A stretch of DNA of 64,000 bases from CAWAND01 sp963797485 (GCA_963797485.1 CAWCPF010000003.1:496001-560000); one strand, 5' to 3'; numbered from the stretch's first letter, positions 1-9,251 are shown. Program-made: numbers and translations. The notes: generated from the letters alone by a model not told the origin.

Positions 1-444
1 GGGGGCGTTGAGCGTGCCGGCGATGGCCTCAAACCCGGGAGGCAGTCTCTCGATCCGGTCGCCGTGCGACATCCAAACCGTCTGGTGGGGCGCCGGGAGC
101 AAGGGCGAGTCGTGCAGCCGGTCGATCTCAGCCAGGCCGTATTCGCGCCTGGAGGATGGCGCCACCTTGCCTCCCAACGCGTGGGTCAGGGCCTGCATCC
201 CGTAGCAAATCCCAAGCACGGGCAGGTCGAACTCGAGGATGTAGCCTGGGATCTGGGGTGCCCCCGATTCGTAGACCGAGGCAGGCCCTCCCGAGAGCAC
301 AAAACCCTTGGGTTGCAGGGCCATGACCTCGGACTGGGGGGCGTCGAAGGGAAAAAGTTCGCAGTAGACGTGGGCTTCGCGGATGCGGCGTGCGATCAAT
401 TGGGCGTACTGGGATCCAAAGTCCAATACGGCCAGGCTGTCCAT
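1..444 (-). CDS. guaA: GMP synthase (glutamine-hydrolysing), N-terminal part
   Basis: This enzyme converts XMP to GMP using glutamine as ammonia donor. Only the first 148 residues are in the window; the gene runs off the left edge. I read the frame directly: it opens MDSLAVLDFGSQYAQLIARR, the typical start of the class I glutamine amidotransferase domain. It continues with the oxyanion loop LSGGPASVY (about residue 50), the nucleophile motif LGICYGMQ with Cys80, and MSHGD near 125. The ATG lies 4 nt after the xpt stop codon, so both purine genes form one operon. The ATP-pyrophosphatase half, including the second His/Glu of the triad, is outside the window. Confidence 0.95.
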   Translation of the reverse strand, partial: MDSLAVLDFGSQYAQLIARRIREAHVYCELFPFDAPQSEVMALQPKGFVLSGGPASVYESGAPQIPGYILEFDLPVLGICYGMQALTHALGGKVAPSSRREYGLAEIDRLHDSPLLPAPHQTVWMSHGDRIERLPPGFEAIAGTLNAP

Positions 445-448
445 CGCG

Positions 449-1021
449 TTACTCGGCGAAGACGATCTTGCCGTCGGACATGTCGGTGATGACCGCCAGC
501 GTCTCGATGGGCACGCCCAAGGGGGCGAGCATCTCCCGCCCGCCCTCGAAACGTTTCTCGATCAAGGCGCCCACGCCGACAACCGACGAGCCGGCGGCCC
601 TGGCCAGACGCACCAGCCCCATGATGGTCTGACCGCTGGCCAGGAAGTCGTCAATGATCAGCACGCGCTCGTCGGATCCCAGGTACTCGGGCGACACGAT
701 CAGCTCGACCGTGCGGCCCTTGGTGTGGGAAGGGGCGAGGGTCAGGAAGATTTGATCCGGCATGGTGATCGGCTTGGTCTTGCGCGCGTACACTACCGGG
801 ATCCCCAGGTGGCCGGCGGTGGTCAGGGCCGGGGCAATCCCCGAGATCTCAGCCGTGAGCACCTTGGTGGCGCCGACGTCGGAGAAGCGGCTGGCCAGCT
901 CGCGCCCACAGGCGTCGATAAGCACCGGATCGACCTGGTGATTAATGAAGCCGTCAACCTTGAGAATGCCGTCCCCGAGGTTTTTGCCATCGGTGAGGAT
1001 GCGGACTTTGAGGGCTTGCAT
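449..1021 (-). CDS. xpt: Xanthine phosphoribosyltransferase
   Basis: Converts xanthine plus PRPP to XMP in purine salvage, which guaA just downstream then turns into GMP. The 190-residue protein begins MQALKVRILTDG; this ATG has AAGGAGG just upstream, so I prefer it to the in-frame start 5 codons earlier. The PRPP-binding loop is RVLIIDDFLASGQT (about residues 120-133), and LTAEISGIAPALT near residue 56 is typical of Xpt. The length matches the family. It is transcribed divergently from lexA across about 190 bp. I looked for a purine riboswitch in its leader and saw none, so regulation is open. Confidence 0.95.
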   Translation of the reverse strand: MQALKVRILTDGKNLGDGILKVDGFINHQVDPVLIDACGRELASRFSDVGATKVLTAEISGIAPALTTAGHLGIPVVYARKTKPITMPDQIFLTLAPSHTKGRTVELIVSPEYLGSDERVLIIDDFLASGQTIMGLVRLARAAGSSVVGVGALIEKRFEGGREMLAPLGVPIETLAVITDMSDGKIVFAE

Positions 1022-1114
1022 GGGGACCTCCTTCAAGGCGCCTCATTGTACATCGACGAGCCTCAAGCGGGAATCGATGCCTTTGTGCCGGTATGGCGCG
1101 CCGTGGCGCGGCGC

Positions 1115-1143
1115 TTGACATAGAACGCATGTTCCGCTAGAAT
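1115..1143 (+). promoter_or_regulatory. lexA promoter with LexA (SOS) box in the spacer
   Basis: A near-consensus sigma-70 promoter: -35 TTGACA (1115-1120), a 17-nt spacer, and -10 TAGAAT (1138-1143). The spacer holds GAACGCATGTTC (1123-1134), a perfect GAAC-N4-GTTC palindrome. That is the Gram-positive type SOS box (Cheo box). It sits 66 bp upstream of the lexA start, so LexA binding would block RNA polymerase directly: autoregulation. The box could also affect the divergent xpt-guaA unit. Confidence 0.85.
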
Positions 1144-1208
1144 TCGAACAAGCGTGCGCCATTCGGGCAATCAACACCCAAGGGTCCCAGGCTCGACCGG
1201 AGGTGGGT

Positions 1209-1868
1209 ATGGTGAAGGGCAGGCTGTCAGACCGTCAGCGACGGATGTTGGACTTCATCCTCAGCTTCGGCGAGGAGAACGGCTATCCGCCCTCCATTCG
1301 GGAGATCGGGCAGGCGGTCAATATCTCGTCCACGTCGGTCGTGAACTACAACCTGAACCGATTGGTCGACGAGGGCTTCCTGGACCGGGACCAGAATGTC
1401 TCACGCGGCATCCGCCTGACCGACAAACTGATCCGGGCCACGGCGCAGCTGGGGGACGTGATCCGCATCCCATTGGTCGGACGCATCTTCGCCAGCGAGC
1501 CGGTGCCCGTGCCCAGTTCGAGCGCGCCGGCGTTCGGCGCCGACGAGGCGATCGAGATCACGCGTGATCTGCTCAAGGGCGAGGACGGGTTGTTTGCCCT
1601 GCAGGTAAAGGGTGATTCGATGGTCGACGCCATGGTAGCCGATGGCGACATCGTGGTGATGAAGAACGAGCCCGATTGGCGCAATGGCGACATGGTGGCG
1701 GTGTGGTTGAGCGATTCTGAAGAGACGACCCTGAAGCACATCTACAGAGAAGGCGAACGTGTCCGTCTCCAGCCGGCCAATCCGACGATGGGCCCCATCT
1801 ATATTGACAACCCCAAGTCGCTTAGGGTCCAGGGCAAAGTCATGCTGGTTGTACGCCAGATGAATTGA
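1209..1868 (+). CDS. lexA: SOS repressor LexA
   Basis: LexA represses DNA damage genes and cleaves itself when RecA is active. The 219-residue protein has an N-terminal winged helix (SDRQRRMLDFIL, then YPPSIREIGQAV) and a C-terminal S24 peptidase domain. The catalytic pair is Ser137 in VKGDSM and Lys176 in TTLKH. ATG 1209 is chosen because GGAGG ends 5 nt before it; a GTG two codons upstream would overlap that site. The self-cleavage position, aligned with LVGRVAAGEP of E. coli, reads LVGRIFASEP, giving Ala95-Ser96 where Ala-Gly is usual. The promoter carries a LexA box. Confidence 0.95.
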   Translation: MVKGRLSDRQRRMLDFILSFGEENGYPPSIREIGQAVNISSTSVVNYNLNRLVDEGFLDRDQNVSRGIRLTDKLIRATAQLGDVIRIPLVGRIFASEPVPVPSSSAPAFGADEAIEITRDLLKGEDGLFALQVKGDSMVDAMVADGDIVVMKNEPDWRNGDMVAVWLSDSEETTLKHIYREGERVRLQPANPTMGPIYIDNPKSLRVQGKVMLVVRQMN

Positions 1869-1900
1869 GCCCACCGGCTCCGTTCACTTCCAGAAGGATC

Positions 1901-1941
1901 AAGGGGCTGTCTCAGTTACTCGTGAGACAGCCCCTTCTGTT
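1901..1941 (+). terminator. lexA terminator hairpin
   Basis: A perfect 14-bp stem: AAGGGGCTGTCTCA (1901-1914) and TGAGACAGCCCCTT (1923-1936), 8-nt loop, followed by CTGTTTA. It lies 32 bp after lexA. The same 14-nt arm recurs in a hairpin at 61231. The T run is poor, so it may also be a dispersed repeat element. Confidence 0.65.
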
Positions 1942-2092
1942 TATGAGGACTTCACCCCATCTCCGCCAGGACATCGGGCCGATTGGAACCCCGAAGGCGG
2001 AGATGGTGCCGGGCGCACCCGCTGTCTAGCAACGCTGTGACGGTCGTCATCACCCCCCTGATTCGGGGGCTGGCCGGAGCGGCGCGAACCGC

Positions 2093-2893
2093 TCAGGGTT
2101 TGTTGCCGTTGGGGCTGGGATTGGCGGCCTTGCGCGCCACAAACCTGGCGGAGGCCTCAAGATGGGCCTGCGAGGCCCACAGGGGCGCAAACAGCTGGCG
2201 CTCGACTTCGGCGGCTCGATTGGCGGGCTGGGTGAGCCCGGCGCGCAGGCTGGCCTTGACGGCGGCGACGGCCATCGGGGAGAGCTGGGCCAACCGGGAA
2301 GCCATGGCGAGCGCCTCGGGAACAGCCGCGCCTCGGTCCGTGACCTGATTGACCAGTCCAAAGGCGGCCGCTTGCTCGGCCGAATGAACGGCCCCCAGGG
2401 CGAGCCACTCCAGCGCGCGGGCGTAGCCCACCAACCTCAAAAGCCGTTGGCCGCCGCCCCAGGCGGGGGCGATGCCCAGCTTGATATGCATCATGCCCAG
2501 GCTGGCACCATCGGCCATGACCCGCAGGTCGCAGGCCAGAGCCAACTCGGCGCCGCCGCCCAAAGCGGGCCCTTCGATGGCGGCGATGGACGGGAAGGGC
2601 AGCGCCTCGAGCTTGGCCAGCGCATCCCCCATGATGCCCGTCAAACGCCGCCCGTCTTCCAGGCTGGGAAAGCTGTGAAGCTGAAAGAGGTCACCGCCCG
2701 AACAAAAGGCCTGGCCGGTGCCGTACACTACCACCGCCCGCAGGCTGTCATCCGCCGCCAGCCGGTCGACCGCGTCGGAGAAGGCCTGCATGGCCTCCCA
2801 GGTAAGCGCGTTGAGGGATTGAGGCCGATTGAGCGCCAGGGTGGCGACATGATCGGCACGCAGGTCATACAGGATACTGTTCGTGGTGTCCAT
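2093..2893 (-). CDS. Enoyl-CoA hydratase/isomerase family protein
   Basis: A crotonase-fold enzyme acting on acyl-CoA esters, probably in fatty-acid or amino-acid breakdown. The 266-residue protein has CSGGDL (about residue 64) and the oxyanion-hole segment AIEGPALGGGAELALACDL (about 107-125), with a Glu in AELALACD where the catalytic or binding acid lies. The start MDTTNSILYD is preceded by AAGGAGG; the longer reading frame upstream overlaps the tRNA-Pro promoter and is not used. It stands alone, divergent from tRNA-Pro, so the substrate cannot be inferred. Confidence 0.85.
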   Translation of the reverse strand: MDTTNSILYDLRADHVATLALNRPQSLNALTWEAMQAFSDAVDRLAADDSLRAVVVYGTGQAFCSGGDLFQLHSFPSLEDGRRLTGIMGDALAKLEALPFPSIAAIEGPALGGGAELALACDLRVMADGASLGMMHIKLGIAPAWGGGQRLLRLVGYARALEWLALGAVHSAEQAAAFGLVNQVTDRGAAVPEALAMASRLAQLSPMAVAAVKASLRAGLTQPANRAAEVERQLFAPLWASQAHLEASARFVARKAANPSPNGNKP

Positions 2894-2905
2894 AAAGGCC
2901 CCTCC

Positions 2906-2934
2906 TTGACCGACCCAAGGGCGCGACTTATACT
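2906..2934 (+). promoter_or_regulatory. Promoter of tRNA-Pro
   Basis: -35 TTGACC (2906-2911), 17-nt spacer, -10 TATACT (2929-2934); the tRNA starts 11 nt after the -10 element. Confidence 0.7.
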
Positions 2935-2944
2935 GATGAATCAT

Positions 2945-3017
2945 CGGGGTGTGGCGCAGATGGAAGCGCACCGCGTTTGGGACGCGGGGGTCGGCGGTTC
3001 AAGTCCGCCCACCCCGA
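2945..3017 (+). tRNA. tRNA-Pro (anticodon TGG)
   Basis: Cloverleaf read by eye. Acceptor CGGGGTG pairs with CACCCCG, with discriminator A at 3017. The anticodon loop is TTTGGGA inside a CCGCG/CGCGG stem, so the anticodon is TGG. The T arm contains GGTTCAAGTCC. CCA is not encoded. It has its own promoter upstream. Confidence 0.9.
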
Positions 3018-3059
3018 CACATCTGGTAAGTAATAACCCCAAGAACGGGAGAAGTCACG

Positions 3060-3392
3060 CTGAGAGGTCAGCCAGCCAGCCTTCCGGCCAGGCGCAGCCG
3101 GGCCGATGCTATCCTGGTGGCCGCTCGCTACGACGCCGGCCGCCGGCTCAAATTGGCCCAGGGCTACGAGCGCCTGGGCCAGGTGTGGAGTGACGTGCAG
3201 CTGTTCGACCGGCCGACGCTGATCGACATGCTCTGGAATGATAAGCGAGTCGAAACGGGTGAGGCGCTGGTTCTGTCGACGGACTTCCGCTGCCTGGCGC
3301 CGGTCGAGCTCAAAGTCGTGGACGGCGACGTTTGGCTGCTTCAGCAGGGACGTGACACAGCCGGTGATGACCTGGGGCTGCCCCTGTTCTGA
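3060..3392 (+). CDS. Small unknown protein between tRNA genes
   Basis: I do not recognise this family. The frame is open from about 3030 to a TGA at 3390-3392 and encodes a coherent mixed alpha/beta protein with segments such as RRLKLAQGYERLGQVW and LWNDKRVETGEALVL. Its start is unclear. A GTG at 3117 has no ribosome-binding site, while a CTG at 3060 has GGGAG 8 nt upstream and would give 110 residues. I give the longer form. Codon use resembles its neighbours. No signal peptide or membrane helix is seen. Confidence 0.5.
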   Translation: MRGQPASLPARRSRADAILVAARYDAGRRLKLAQGYERLGQVWSDVQLFDRPTLIDMLWNDKRVETGEALVLSTDFRCLAPVELKVVDGDVWLLQQGRDTAGDDLGLPLF

Positions 3393-3401
3393 CGCCCTCG
3401 C

Positions 3402-3430
3402 TTGACCCTCCGGTTGGCCCCCATTAGAAT
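3402..3430 (+). promoter_or_regulatory. Promoter of tRNA-Gly
   Basis: TTGACC (3402-3407), 17-nt spacer, TAGAAT (3425-3430), 10 nt before tRNA-Gly. Same architecture as the tRNA-Pro promoter. Confidence 0.7.
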
Positions 3431-3440
3431 GCGAACTGCT

Positions 3441-3512
3441 GCGGGCGTCGCCAAGTGGTAAGGCATCAGCCTTCCAAGCTGACATTCGCCGGTTCGAATC
3501 CGGCCGCCCGCT
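3441..3512 (+). tRNA. tRNA-Gly (anticodon TCC)
   Basis: Acceptor GCGGGCG pairs with CGCCCGC, discriminator T at 3512. The anticodon loop CTTCCAA in stem TCAGC/GCTGA gives anticodon TCC. The T arm contains GGTTCGAATCC. CCA is not encoded. Confidence 0.92.
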
Positions 3513-3605
3513 CCTCTAGCGCCAGGCACTCAGCACCGAGCACGAAGCGTCCTACTCGTTGAAGGCAAGGCGGGGGGTGTATACGGTTACACAATCGGTG
3601 CTCGC

Positions 3606-3681
3606 GGGCCCGTAGCTCAGCGGTCAGAGCGGCCGGCTCATAACCGGTTGGTCGCAGGTTCGATCCCTGCCGGGCCCACCA
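3606..3681 (+). tRNA. tRNA with CAT anticodon (Met or Ile2), CCA encoded
   Basis: Acceptor GGGCCCG pairs with CGGGCCC, followed by A and an encoded CCA, unlike the other tRNAs here. The anticodon loop is CTCATAA, anticodon CAT. The anticodon arm resembles bacterial tRNA-Ile2, where lysidine modification makes it read AUA, but an elongator tRNA-Met cannot be excluded by eye. Confidence 0.88.
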
Positions 3682-3744
3682 TTGGCAGCCCGCCAGATGG
3701 CGGGCTGCCGTGATGCAGAACGACGATTTCCTTCCCCAATAACT

Positions 3745-3762
3745 CTGTGACAAATTTCACAA
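3745..3762. promoter_or_regulatory. Rex/CRP-like palindrome, site A
   Basis: CTGTGAC-AAAT-TTCACAA matches TTGTGAA-N4-TTCACAA at 12 of 14 positions. It lies 93 bp upstream of the membrane spermidine-synthase-like gene at 3855, after the tRNA cluster. Confidence 0.55.
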
Positions 3763-3854
3763 ACCCCGCCCGTGCCCATGACCCAAAGGGCGGATAGCGG
3801 GGTCATGTCGCCCCCGGTAGAATGTTGGCCACCCATCTCTCGGAGGATTTCAGC

Positions 3855-6010
3855 GTGCCCGCTGTGCCTGTCAGCTTCCGCAAATCGGTCTCCGATCTGC
3901 TGCTTGCCAGTGCCCTGGGTTTGTTTCTGGAGCTGGTGTTCATTCGCTGGCTGGGTTCTGAAATCCGCATCTTTGCCTTCTACAAGAACTTCGCCTTGAT
4001 TGGGGCTTTCTTGGGCCTGGGTTTGGGTTTTGGCGCCGCCCGCCGGTCGGCGCTGGACCAACGGCTGCGTCAAATCTTCCTGCCGGTTTTGGCTGTGAAC
4101 ACCGTGTTGATCCTGGCCCTGGGCCGGACCCCGATCAGCGATTTCGTCCTCGCCAATCCGGCCAACACCCAGGAATTCATCTGGGCAGGGTCAGCGGTAG
4201 GGGTGACCGGGCTGCAGTGGCTGATGCTGCGGCTGGTCTTTTACGCCATCCTGTGGGCCATGTTCATCCTGGTGACGGTCATGTTCCTGCCGCTCGGGCT
4301 GATCACGGCCCAGGCATTTCGACCTTTCCCCCCTTTGCGCGGCTACATCCTCAACATCCTCGGCAGCCTGGCGGGCATTGCCATCTACACGTTCATGTCG
4401 TTCATGGGGTGGCCGCCGCCGGTGTGGTTTGCCCTGGCCGGGGCGGGAGCGGTCTACTTCCTGTGGCCGACTGGGGGACTGCGACGTCAAGCCCTGGCCG
4501 TGGGCATCGCAGCGCTTCCGGCTGTCCTGACCTGGATCGTTCCAACAGGCGCGGCCAGGACACTGTGGTCGCCTTATTACCGGATTGACATTGATCCCAT
4601 CACCGCCGAGGGCGCGCCGGACCTGCAGCTGGGCTACTTGTTATCGGTCAACCAGGCGTGGCATCAGATGCTCTGGGACCTCGAACCGAAGTTCGTCCTC
4701 CAACACTATGCCCAGGCGCCAGGACATTTCGACGAGGTGCGGGCCGAGTACGATGCACCGTACACGGCCGCCGACCGTTTGGACGAGGTGCTGGTAGTCG
4801 GGGCTGGCACCGGAAACGATGTGGCCGGTGCTCTGCGCGCCGGCGCCGGTCACGTGACCGCGGTCGAAATCGACCCCGTGATTCTCGAACTTGGGACACA
4901 GCTTCATCCCGAACACCCGTACGCCGATCCGGCGCGTGTGACGCTGGTCAATCAGGACGCCCGGGCGTTCTTCAGGCAGGATCGCCAGCAGTACGACTTA
5001 ATTGTGTTCGGCCTGCTGGATTCGCACACGCTGTTCAGCACGGCCAGCAGCGTGCGGCTGGACAACTTCGTGTACACACGCGAAAGCCTGATGGATGTCC
5101 GCACACACCTCAAGCCGGATGGTCTATTGGCGCTGTCCTTCGGGGTCCCAGCCGAGAACGGCTGGATTGGAGACCGCATTGCCCGGACGATCGCCGCCGC
5201 CTTCGGCCATCCGCCGCGCGTGTTCGCCTTTCCAAGCGGCAATATCCTGTACCTGATCGGGTTGGATCCCCTGCCCGAGCCGAGGCTGGATGAGCCGCTG
5301 GCCGTCGCCCGTCCGGATACGACCGCGCTCGCTCCGGCCGACATCACCACCGACGATTGGCCCTACCTGTATCTACGCGATCGGGCCATCCCAGGCTCAT
5401 ATCTGGTTGGATTGGCGGGCGTCATCGTGCTGGGGTTGATCCTGACGGCCCGGACCCTGCCGGCCGCACGGCAGGTAGATCCGCACTACTTCTTCCTTGG
5501 CAGCGCCTTCTTCTTGCTGGAGACCAAGAGCGTGACCGAGCTGGCTCTGCTATTGGGCTCGACCTGGGTGGTGAACGCGGCCGTCATCGCCGCCATCCTG
5601 GTGATGATCGTCGTGGCCAACTTGATCGTGGATCGTTGGAAGCTGCGCAACCCGTGGCCGGCGTACGGCCTGCTCGGCATCACCTTACTTATCAATGTCA
5701 CCTTCCCCATCTCCGGACTCCTCGGGCTGTCCCTGGTGCCGAGGGTAGTGCTGGCCAGCCTGGCTCAAGCCCTGCCGCTGTTCTGCGCCGGATTGGTCTT
5801 CGCCATCAGCTTCAGCCAGGCCAATTCAATCGAGTTCAGCTTTGGGTTCGAAATCTTATCGGCGCCGTGTTAGGGGGAATCTGCGAATACGCCTCGCTGG
5901 CCCTGGGCATCCGCGCACTGTATCTGTTCGCACTCGGTTTCTATGCGCTGTCCGCGCTCGGCCTTCGACGGCGCAGCCTGGCCGCCTGGCTGGGGCGGGC
6001 GCCGTCCTGA
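3855..6010 (+). CDS. Membrane-fused spermidine-synthase-like methyltransferase (frameshifted)
   Basis: An integral membrane protein with a SAM- or decarboxylated-SAM-binding Rossmann domain of the spermidine synthase type between two blocks of membrane helices. The nucleotide-binding loop is EVLVVGAGTGNDVAGAL (about residue 315), followed by VTAVEIDP. The real product and substrate are not known for such fusions. Start GTG 3855 has GGAGG 8 nt upstream; the ATG at 3822 lacks one. Near 5844-5850 (TTTGGGTTCG) one base is missing. The first frame stops at 5873, while the expected C-terminal helices (NLIGAVLGGICEYASLALG) continue in the next frame to 6010. A second family member is at 40794; both have a Rex-like palindrome upstream. 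Confidence 0.8.
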
Positions 6011-6105
6011 GCGCGGCGGGTTTCGAACGCGCCGACATCCGCGGGTTACCATGTTGTGGGCTCTGGGCATGACCAGCCTATTTGGCCGACGGGAGGGGTG
6101 GGCGG

Positions 6106-7005
6106 ATGTTACTGGGTGAGCTGGCGGCGCTGACGACGGCTCTGTGCTGGTCGGGCACGGCCATCTTCTTCACCCTGGCGGGGAGGCGGGTGGGCTCGGT
6201 GATCGTCAACCGGGCGCGCCTGGCGCTAGCCCTGGTGCTGCTCAGCCTGGCGCATTGGGTTTTGATGGGCACGCCATTCCCCGCAGGGGCCGAACCGGCG
6301 CGCTGGATGTGGCTTGGCTTGTCGGGCATCATCGGCCTGGTTCTGGGGGACGCCTTCCTTTTCCAGTCCTATTTGTGGGTCGGGCCTCAGATCGGCATGT
6401 TGATGATGAGCCTGGCGCCGGTGATGGCCGCCCTGCTGGCGCTGGCCTTTCTGGGCGAAAACCTGTCGGTGGTTCAATGGGCGGGTGTGGCCGTGACCCT
6501 GGCGGGAATTGCCCTGGTGGTCGTCCAGGGCCAGCGCGACGGCAGCCGGGCACCCGAGCGCCGGGATTATGCACGCGGGATCCTGTTCGGGATCGGCGCC
6601 GCCGCCGGCCAGGCGGTCGGCCTGGTGCTGGCCAAGGAAGGGCTGCAGGGGGAGTTCTCGGCCCTGTCCGCCAACTGGATCCGGATGGCGGCGGCGGCCG
6701 TGACCTTGTGGTCGGCGACCGTGGTGACCGGACGCGCCGGCGCCACCCTGCGCAAGCTTCGCGAAGAGCGCCAGGCGCTGTTCCCGCTCCTGGGCGGGGC
6801 GGTGACCGGGCCGTTCATTGGAGTATGGCTGTCTCTGGTAGCCATCCAGCTGACCAAGATCGGCGTGGCCAGTACCTTGATGGCCCTGCCTCCCGTGTTT
6901 CTGCTGCCTCTCAGCGCGCTGGTTTTCAAGGACCGAGTGAGGCCGGCGGCCGTGCTGGGCACCCTGGTGGCCATGGCCGGGGTGGCGCTGCTGTTTCTTG
7001 CCTAG
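6106..7005 (+). CDS. DMT-superfamily transporter (EamA domains)
   Basis: A 299-residue integral membrane protein with about ten hydrophobic helices in two EamA-type repeats, probably exporting a small metabolite. The first repeat covers residues 1-135 and includes LALAFLGENLSVVQWAGVAV, the conserved E-containing turn. The second ends with ALVFKDRVRPAAVLGTLVAM. ATG 6106 has GGGAGGGG 7 nt upstream. The substrate cannot be predicted. It lies between two unrelated genes on the same strand. Confidence 0.85.
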   Translation: MLLGELAALTTALCWSGTAIFFTLAGRRVGSVIVNRARLALALVLLSLAHWVLMGTPFPAGAEPARWMWLGLSGIIGLVLGDAFLFQSYLWVGPQIGMLMMSLAPVMAALLALAFLGENLSVVQWAGVAVTLAGIALVVVQGQRDGSRAPERRDYARGILFGIGAAAGQAVGLVLAKEGLQGEFSALSANWIRMAAAAVTLWSATVVTGRAGATLRKLREERQALFPLLGGAVTGPFIGVWLSLVAIQLTKIGVASTLMALPPVFLLPLSALVFKDRVRPAAVLGTLVAMAGVALLFLA

Positions 7006-7123
7006 TCACCGGCCGGCCGCTCTCCCATCGAAGCCAAGGCGCTAAGACACATCAGACCCTCCTGGGTTAGAGTTAACTTGGCCTTGAGATTTGAGCGGTT
7101 GATGCGCCACGGAGGCTTCACCG

Positions 7124-8438
7124 ATGAAACGCGTCGCCATTGTGGGAATGGGCTTCGGAGGGTTCGAGCGCGGCCCGCGCCCTTGCCGGGCAGGGTGTCG
7201 AGCTCATCCTGGTCGATCGTCAGAATTTCCACCTGTTCACGCCGCTGCTGTACCAGGTGGCCACGGGGAGCCAGGAACAGGAATCGATTGTCTACCCGCT
7301 TCGAGACATCATCCGCGAGTGGCGCGAGACGCGCTTCCGCCTGGCCGATGTCCACAGCATCGACTTAGATGAACAGCTGCTCCATACCAGCCAGGGGACG
7401 ATTGCCTACGACTATCTGGTCCTGTCGCCGGGTAGTGTGCCGAACTTCCTGGGGATCGATTCGGTGCGCCAGCATGCCTTCGTCCTCAAAGACCTGGCGG
7501 ATGGTGTGCGGCTGAGGAACCATGTGCTGCGCGCTTTCGAGCTGGCTTTGGAAGCTCGTGATCCAGCCGAAAGGCAGGGCCTGCTGACCTTCGTCATCGT
7601 CGGGGGCGGCCCGACGGGGGTCGAGTTTGCCGGGGCGCTGGCCGAACTGGTCAGGCTTGAGCTCCGTCGTGACTACTCCGAACTGGGCCGGGACGAGGTT
7701 CGGGTGGTCCTGGTCGAGGCGCTCGATACGCTGCTCGGTCCGTATCCCAGGTCTCTTGGCGTCTACGCCGCCGCCCGCCTGGAGAGCATGGGGGTGGAAG
7801 TGCGCCTGCAAACCAAGGTGGTCGGCGCCGCTCCGGACAAGGTGATGCTGGCCGACGGTCAGACCATCCCGACCCATACCCTGATCTGGTCGACCGGCGT
7901 CCAGGCCGAACCCCTGGCCGGGAATCTGGACGGGGTCACGGCCCGGGGCGGGCGCATCGAGGTGGCCGCCGATCTGTCGCTGCCCGGCCATCCCGAGGTC
8001 TACCTGATTGGGGACTCGGCCTTTGTCGAACAGGATGGGCGCCCGCTGCCTCAGATGGCGCCTGTGGCCGTGCAGCAAGGGGAGCACGCGGCGCGGTCGA
8101 TCCTGGCGCGTGAGCGTGGTCGAGTGGCCCCGGCCTTCCGTTACCGGGACAAAGGGATGATGGCGGTCGTCGGCCGGGGCAAAGCCGTGGCCAGCCTCTT
8201 CGGTCTCAAGTTCCGAGGCTTCCTGGCCTGGTTAGTGTGGCTGGGTTTCCATCTGATCGCCTTGATCGGCTTTCGAAACCGGGTGGTGGTGTTGGTTAAC
8301 TGGGTCAATGATTACTTGTTCTTTGGACGCAAGCTGCGTTTAATCACCGAGTCGAGCCAGGCGGATCCGATAGGGGAGCCCGTCCCCGACCGCGAAATTG
8401 CCGTCGACCCAGACGAAACTGCCCGGGTGGAAAGTTAG
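7124..8438 (+). CDS. ndh: Type II NADH dehydrogenase (NDH-2), frameshifted
   Basis: A single-subunit, non-proton-pumping NADH:quinone oxidoreductase attached to the membrane. The start MKRVAIVGMGFGG holds the FAD-binding GxGxxG; GGAGG lies 8 nt before ATG 7124. The next residues SSAARALAGQGVELILVD are in the following frame, so one extra base is present around 7163-7172 (GGAGGGTTCGAGC). The remainder is intact: NFHLFTPLLYQVATG, the NAD-binding VIVGGGPTGVEFAGAL (about residue 158), YLIGDSAF (FAD binding), and hydrophobic C-terminal helices (about 360-395). Removing one base gives a normal family length of about 437 residues. Confidence 0.85.
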
Positions 8439-8479
8439 CCGGAGTTGTTTGCCGGCGGCATGGGAGGCAGGCCGACCGA

Positions 8480-9134
8480 ATGACGTGCGCACACTGCCGG
8501 GGCGTTGAGGCAACCTTTGATGACCAGGCCGCGCGGCGCGACCTCGAGGACCTGAAGCGTCATGGGCCGGCTGAAACGACGCGCTGGTTGATTGACGAGC
8601 TATCTGCGCAAGACGTGGCCGGCTTGACCGTGATGGATATCGGCGGTGGACTGGGCGCCCTGGGAGCCGGATTGCTGGAATCCGGCGCCCGGTCGGTGAC
8701 CCTGGTCGAGGCCTCGACCGCCTTCTTGAATTTGGCGCGCCGCGAGGCTCGAGGCGCGCCAGGCCGATGGATCGATGGCGTTTGTGCAGGGAGACTTCGT
8801 CCAACTGGCAGCCGAACTCGGGCCGGTGGACGTCGTTTGCCTCGATCGCGTCATTTGCTGTTATCCTGACATGCCGGCCCTGGTGAGGCTATCGTCATCA
8901 ATGGCCGGCCGCCTGTACGGCGTCGTCTATCCACGGCGGGCCTGGTGGACCCGGCTTGCGGCCCGGCTGATCAATGCCAGCCTGTGGCTCGGCCGGAGCA
9001 CCTTTCGGGTGTTTGTTCACGCCCCGCAGGCGATTGACCAGATCGTGCGCCGACAGGGTTTCCAGCCCGTCTTTCAGCGCCAGACCGCAGTCTGGCAAGT
9101 GAGCGTCTACCGAAGACAACCCACCGGTGCGTAG
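8480..9134 (+). CDS. SAM-dependent methyltransferase (frameshifted)
   Basis: A class I methyltransferase. The first frame begins MTCAHCRGVEATFDD and holds the SAM loop VMDIGGGLGALGAGLL (about residues 51-66) and VTLVEAS. It loses homology after LARREAR, and the next frame continues MAFVQGDFVQLAAELGPVDVVCLDRVICCYPDM to 9134, so one extra base lies around 8740-8770. The DRVICCYPDM and VYPRR segments resemble BchM-like O-methyltransferases of non-photosynthetic bacteria; the acceptor is unknown. It follows NADH dehydrogenase by 41 bp and may be cotranscribed. Confidence 0.7.
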
Positions 9135-9251
9135 TTGCCTGACGAGAGCCCGATGGGTAGAATGTGCACCACCAGCATGTCTCAGTCCCGTGGACTGGCC
9201 GCGCTCCCCACGCCCTCGACACTCCCGAACGGCGCACGCGCTGTGTCCCAT

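Noticed and set aside
1022..1200. Possible purine riboswitch upstream of xpt
   Set aside because: I could not find the conserved three-way junction loops on the minus strand; the space is occupied by the lexA promoter.
2162..3193. Long plus-strand open frame opposite the enoyl-CoA hydratase and over tRNA-Pro
   Set aside because: Its protein has no known motif, runs through a tRNA, and mirrors the true minus-strand gene; GC-rich DNA gives such shadows.
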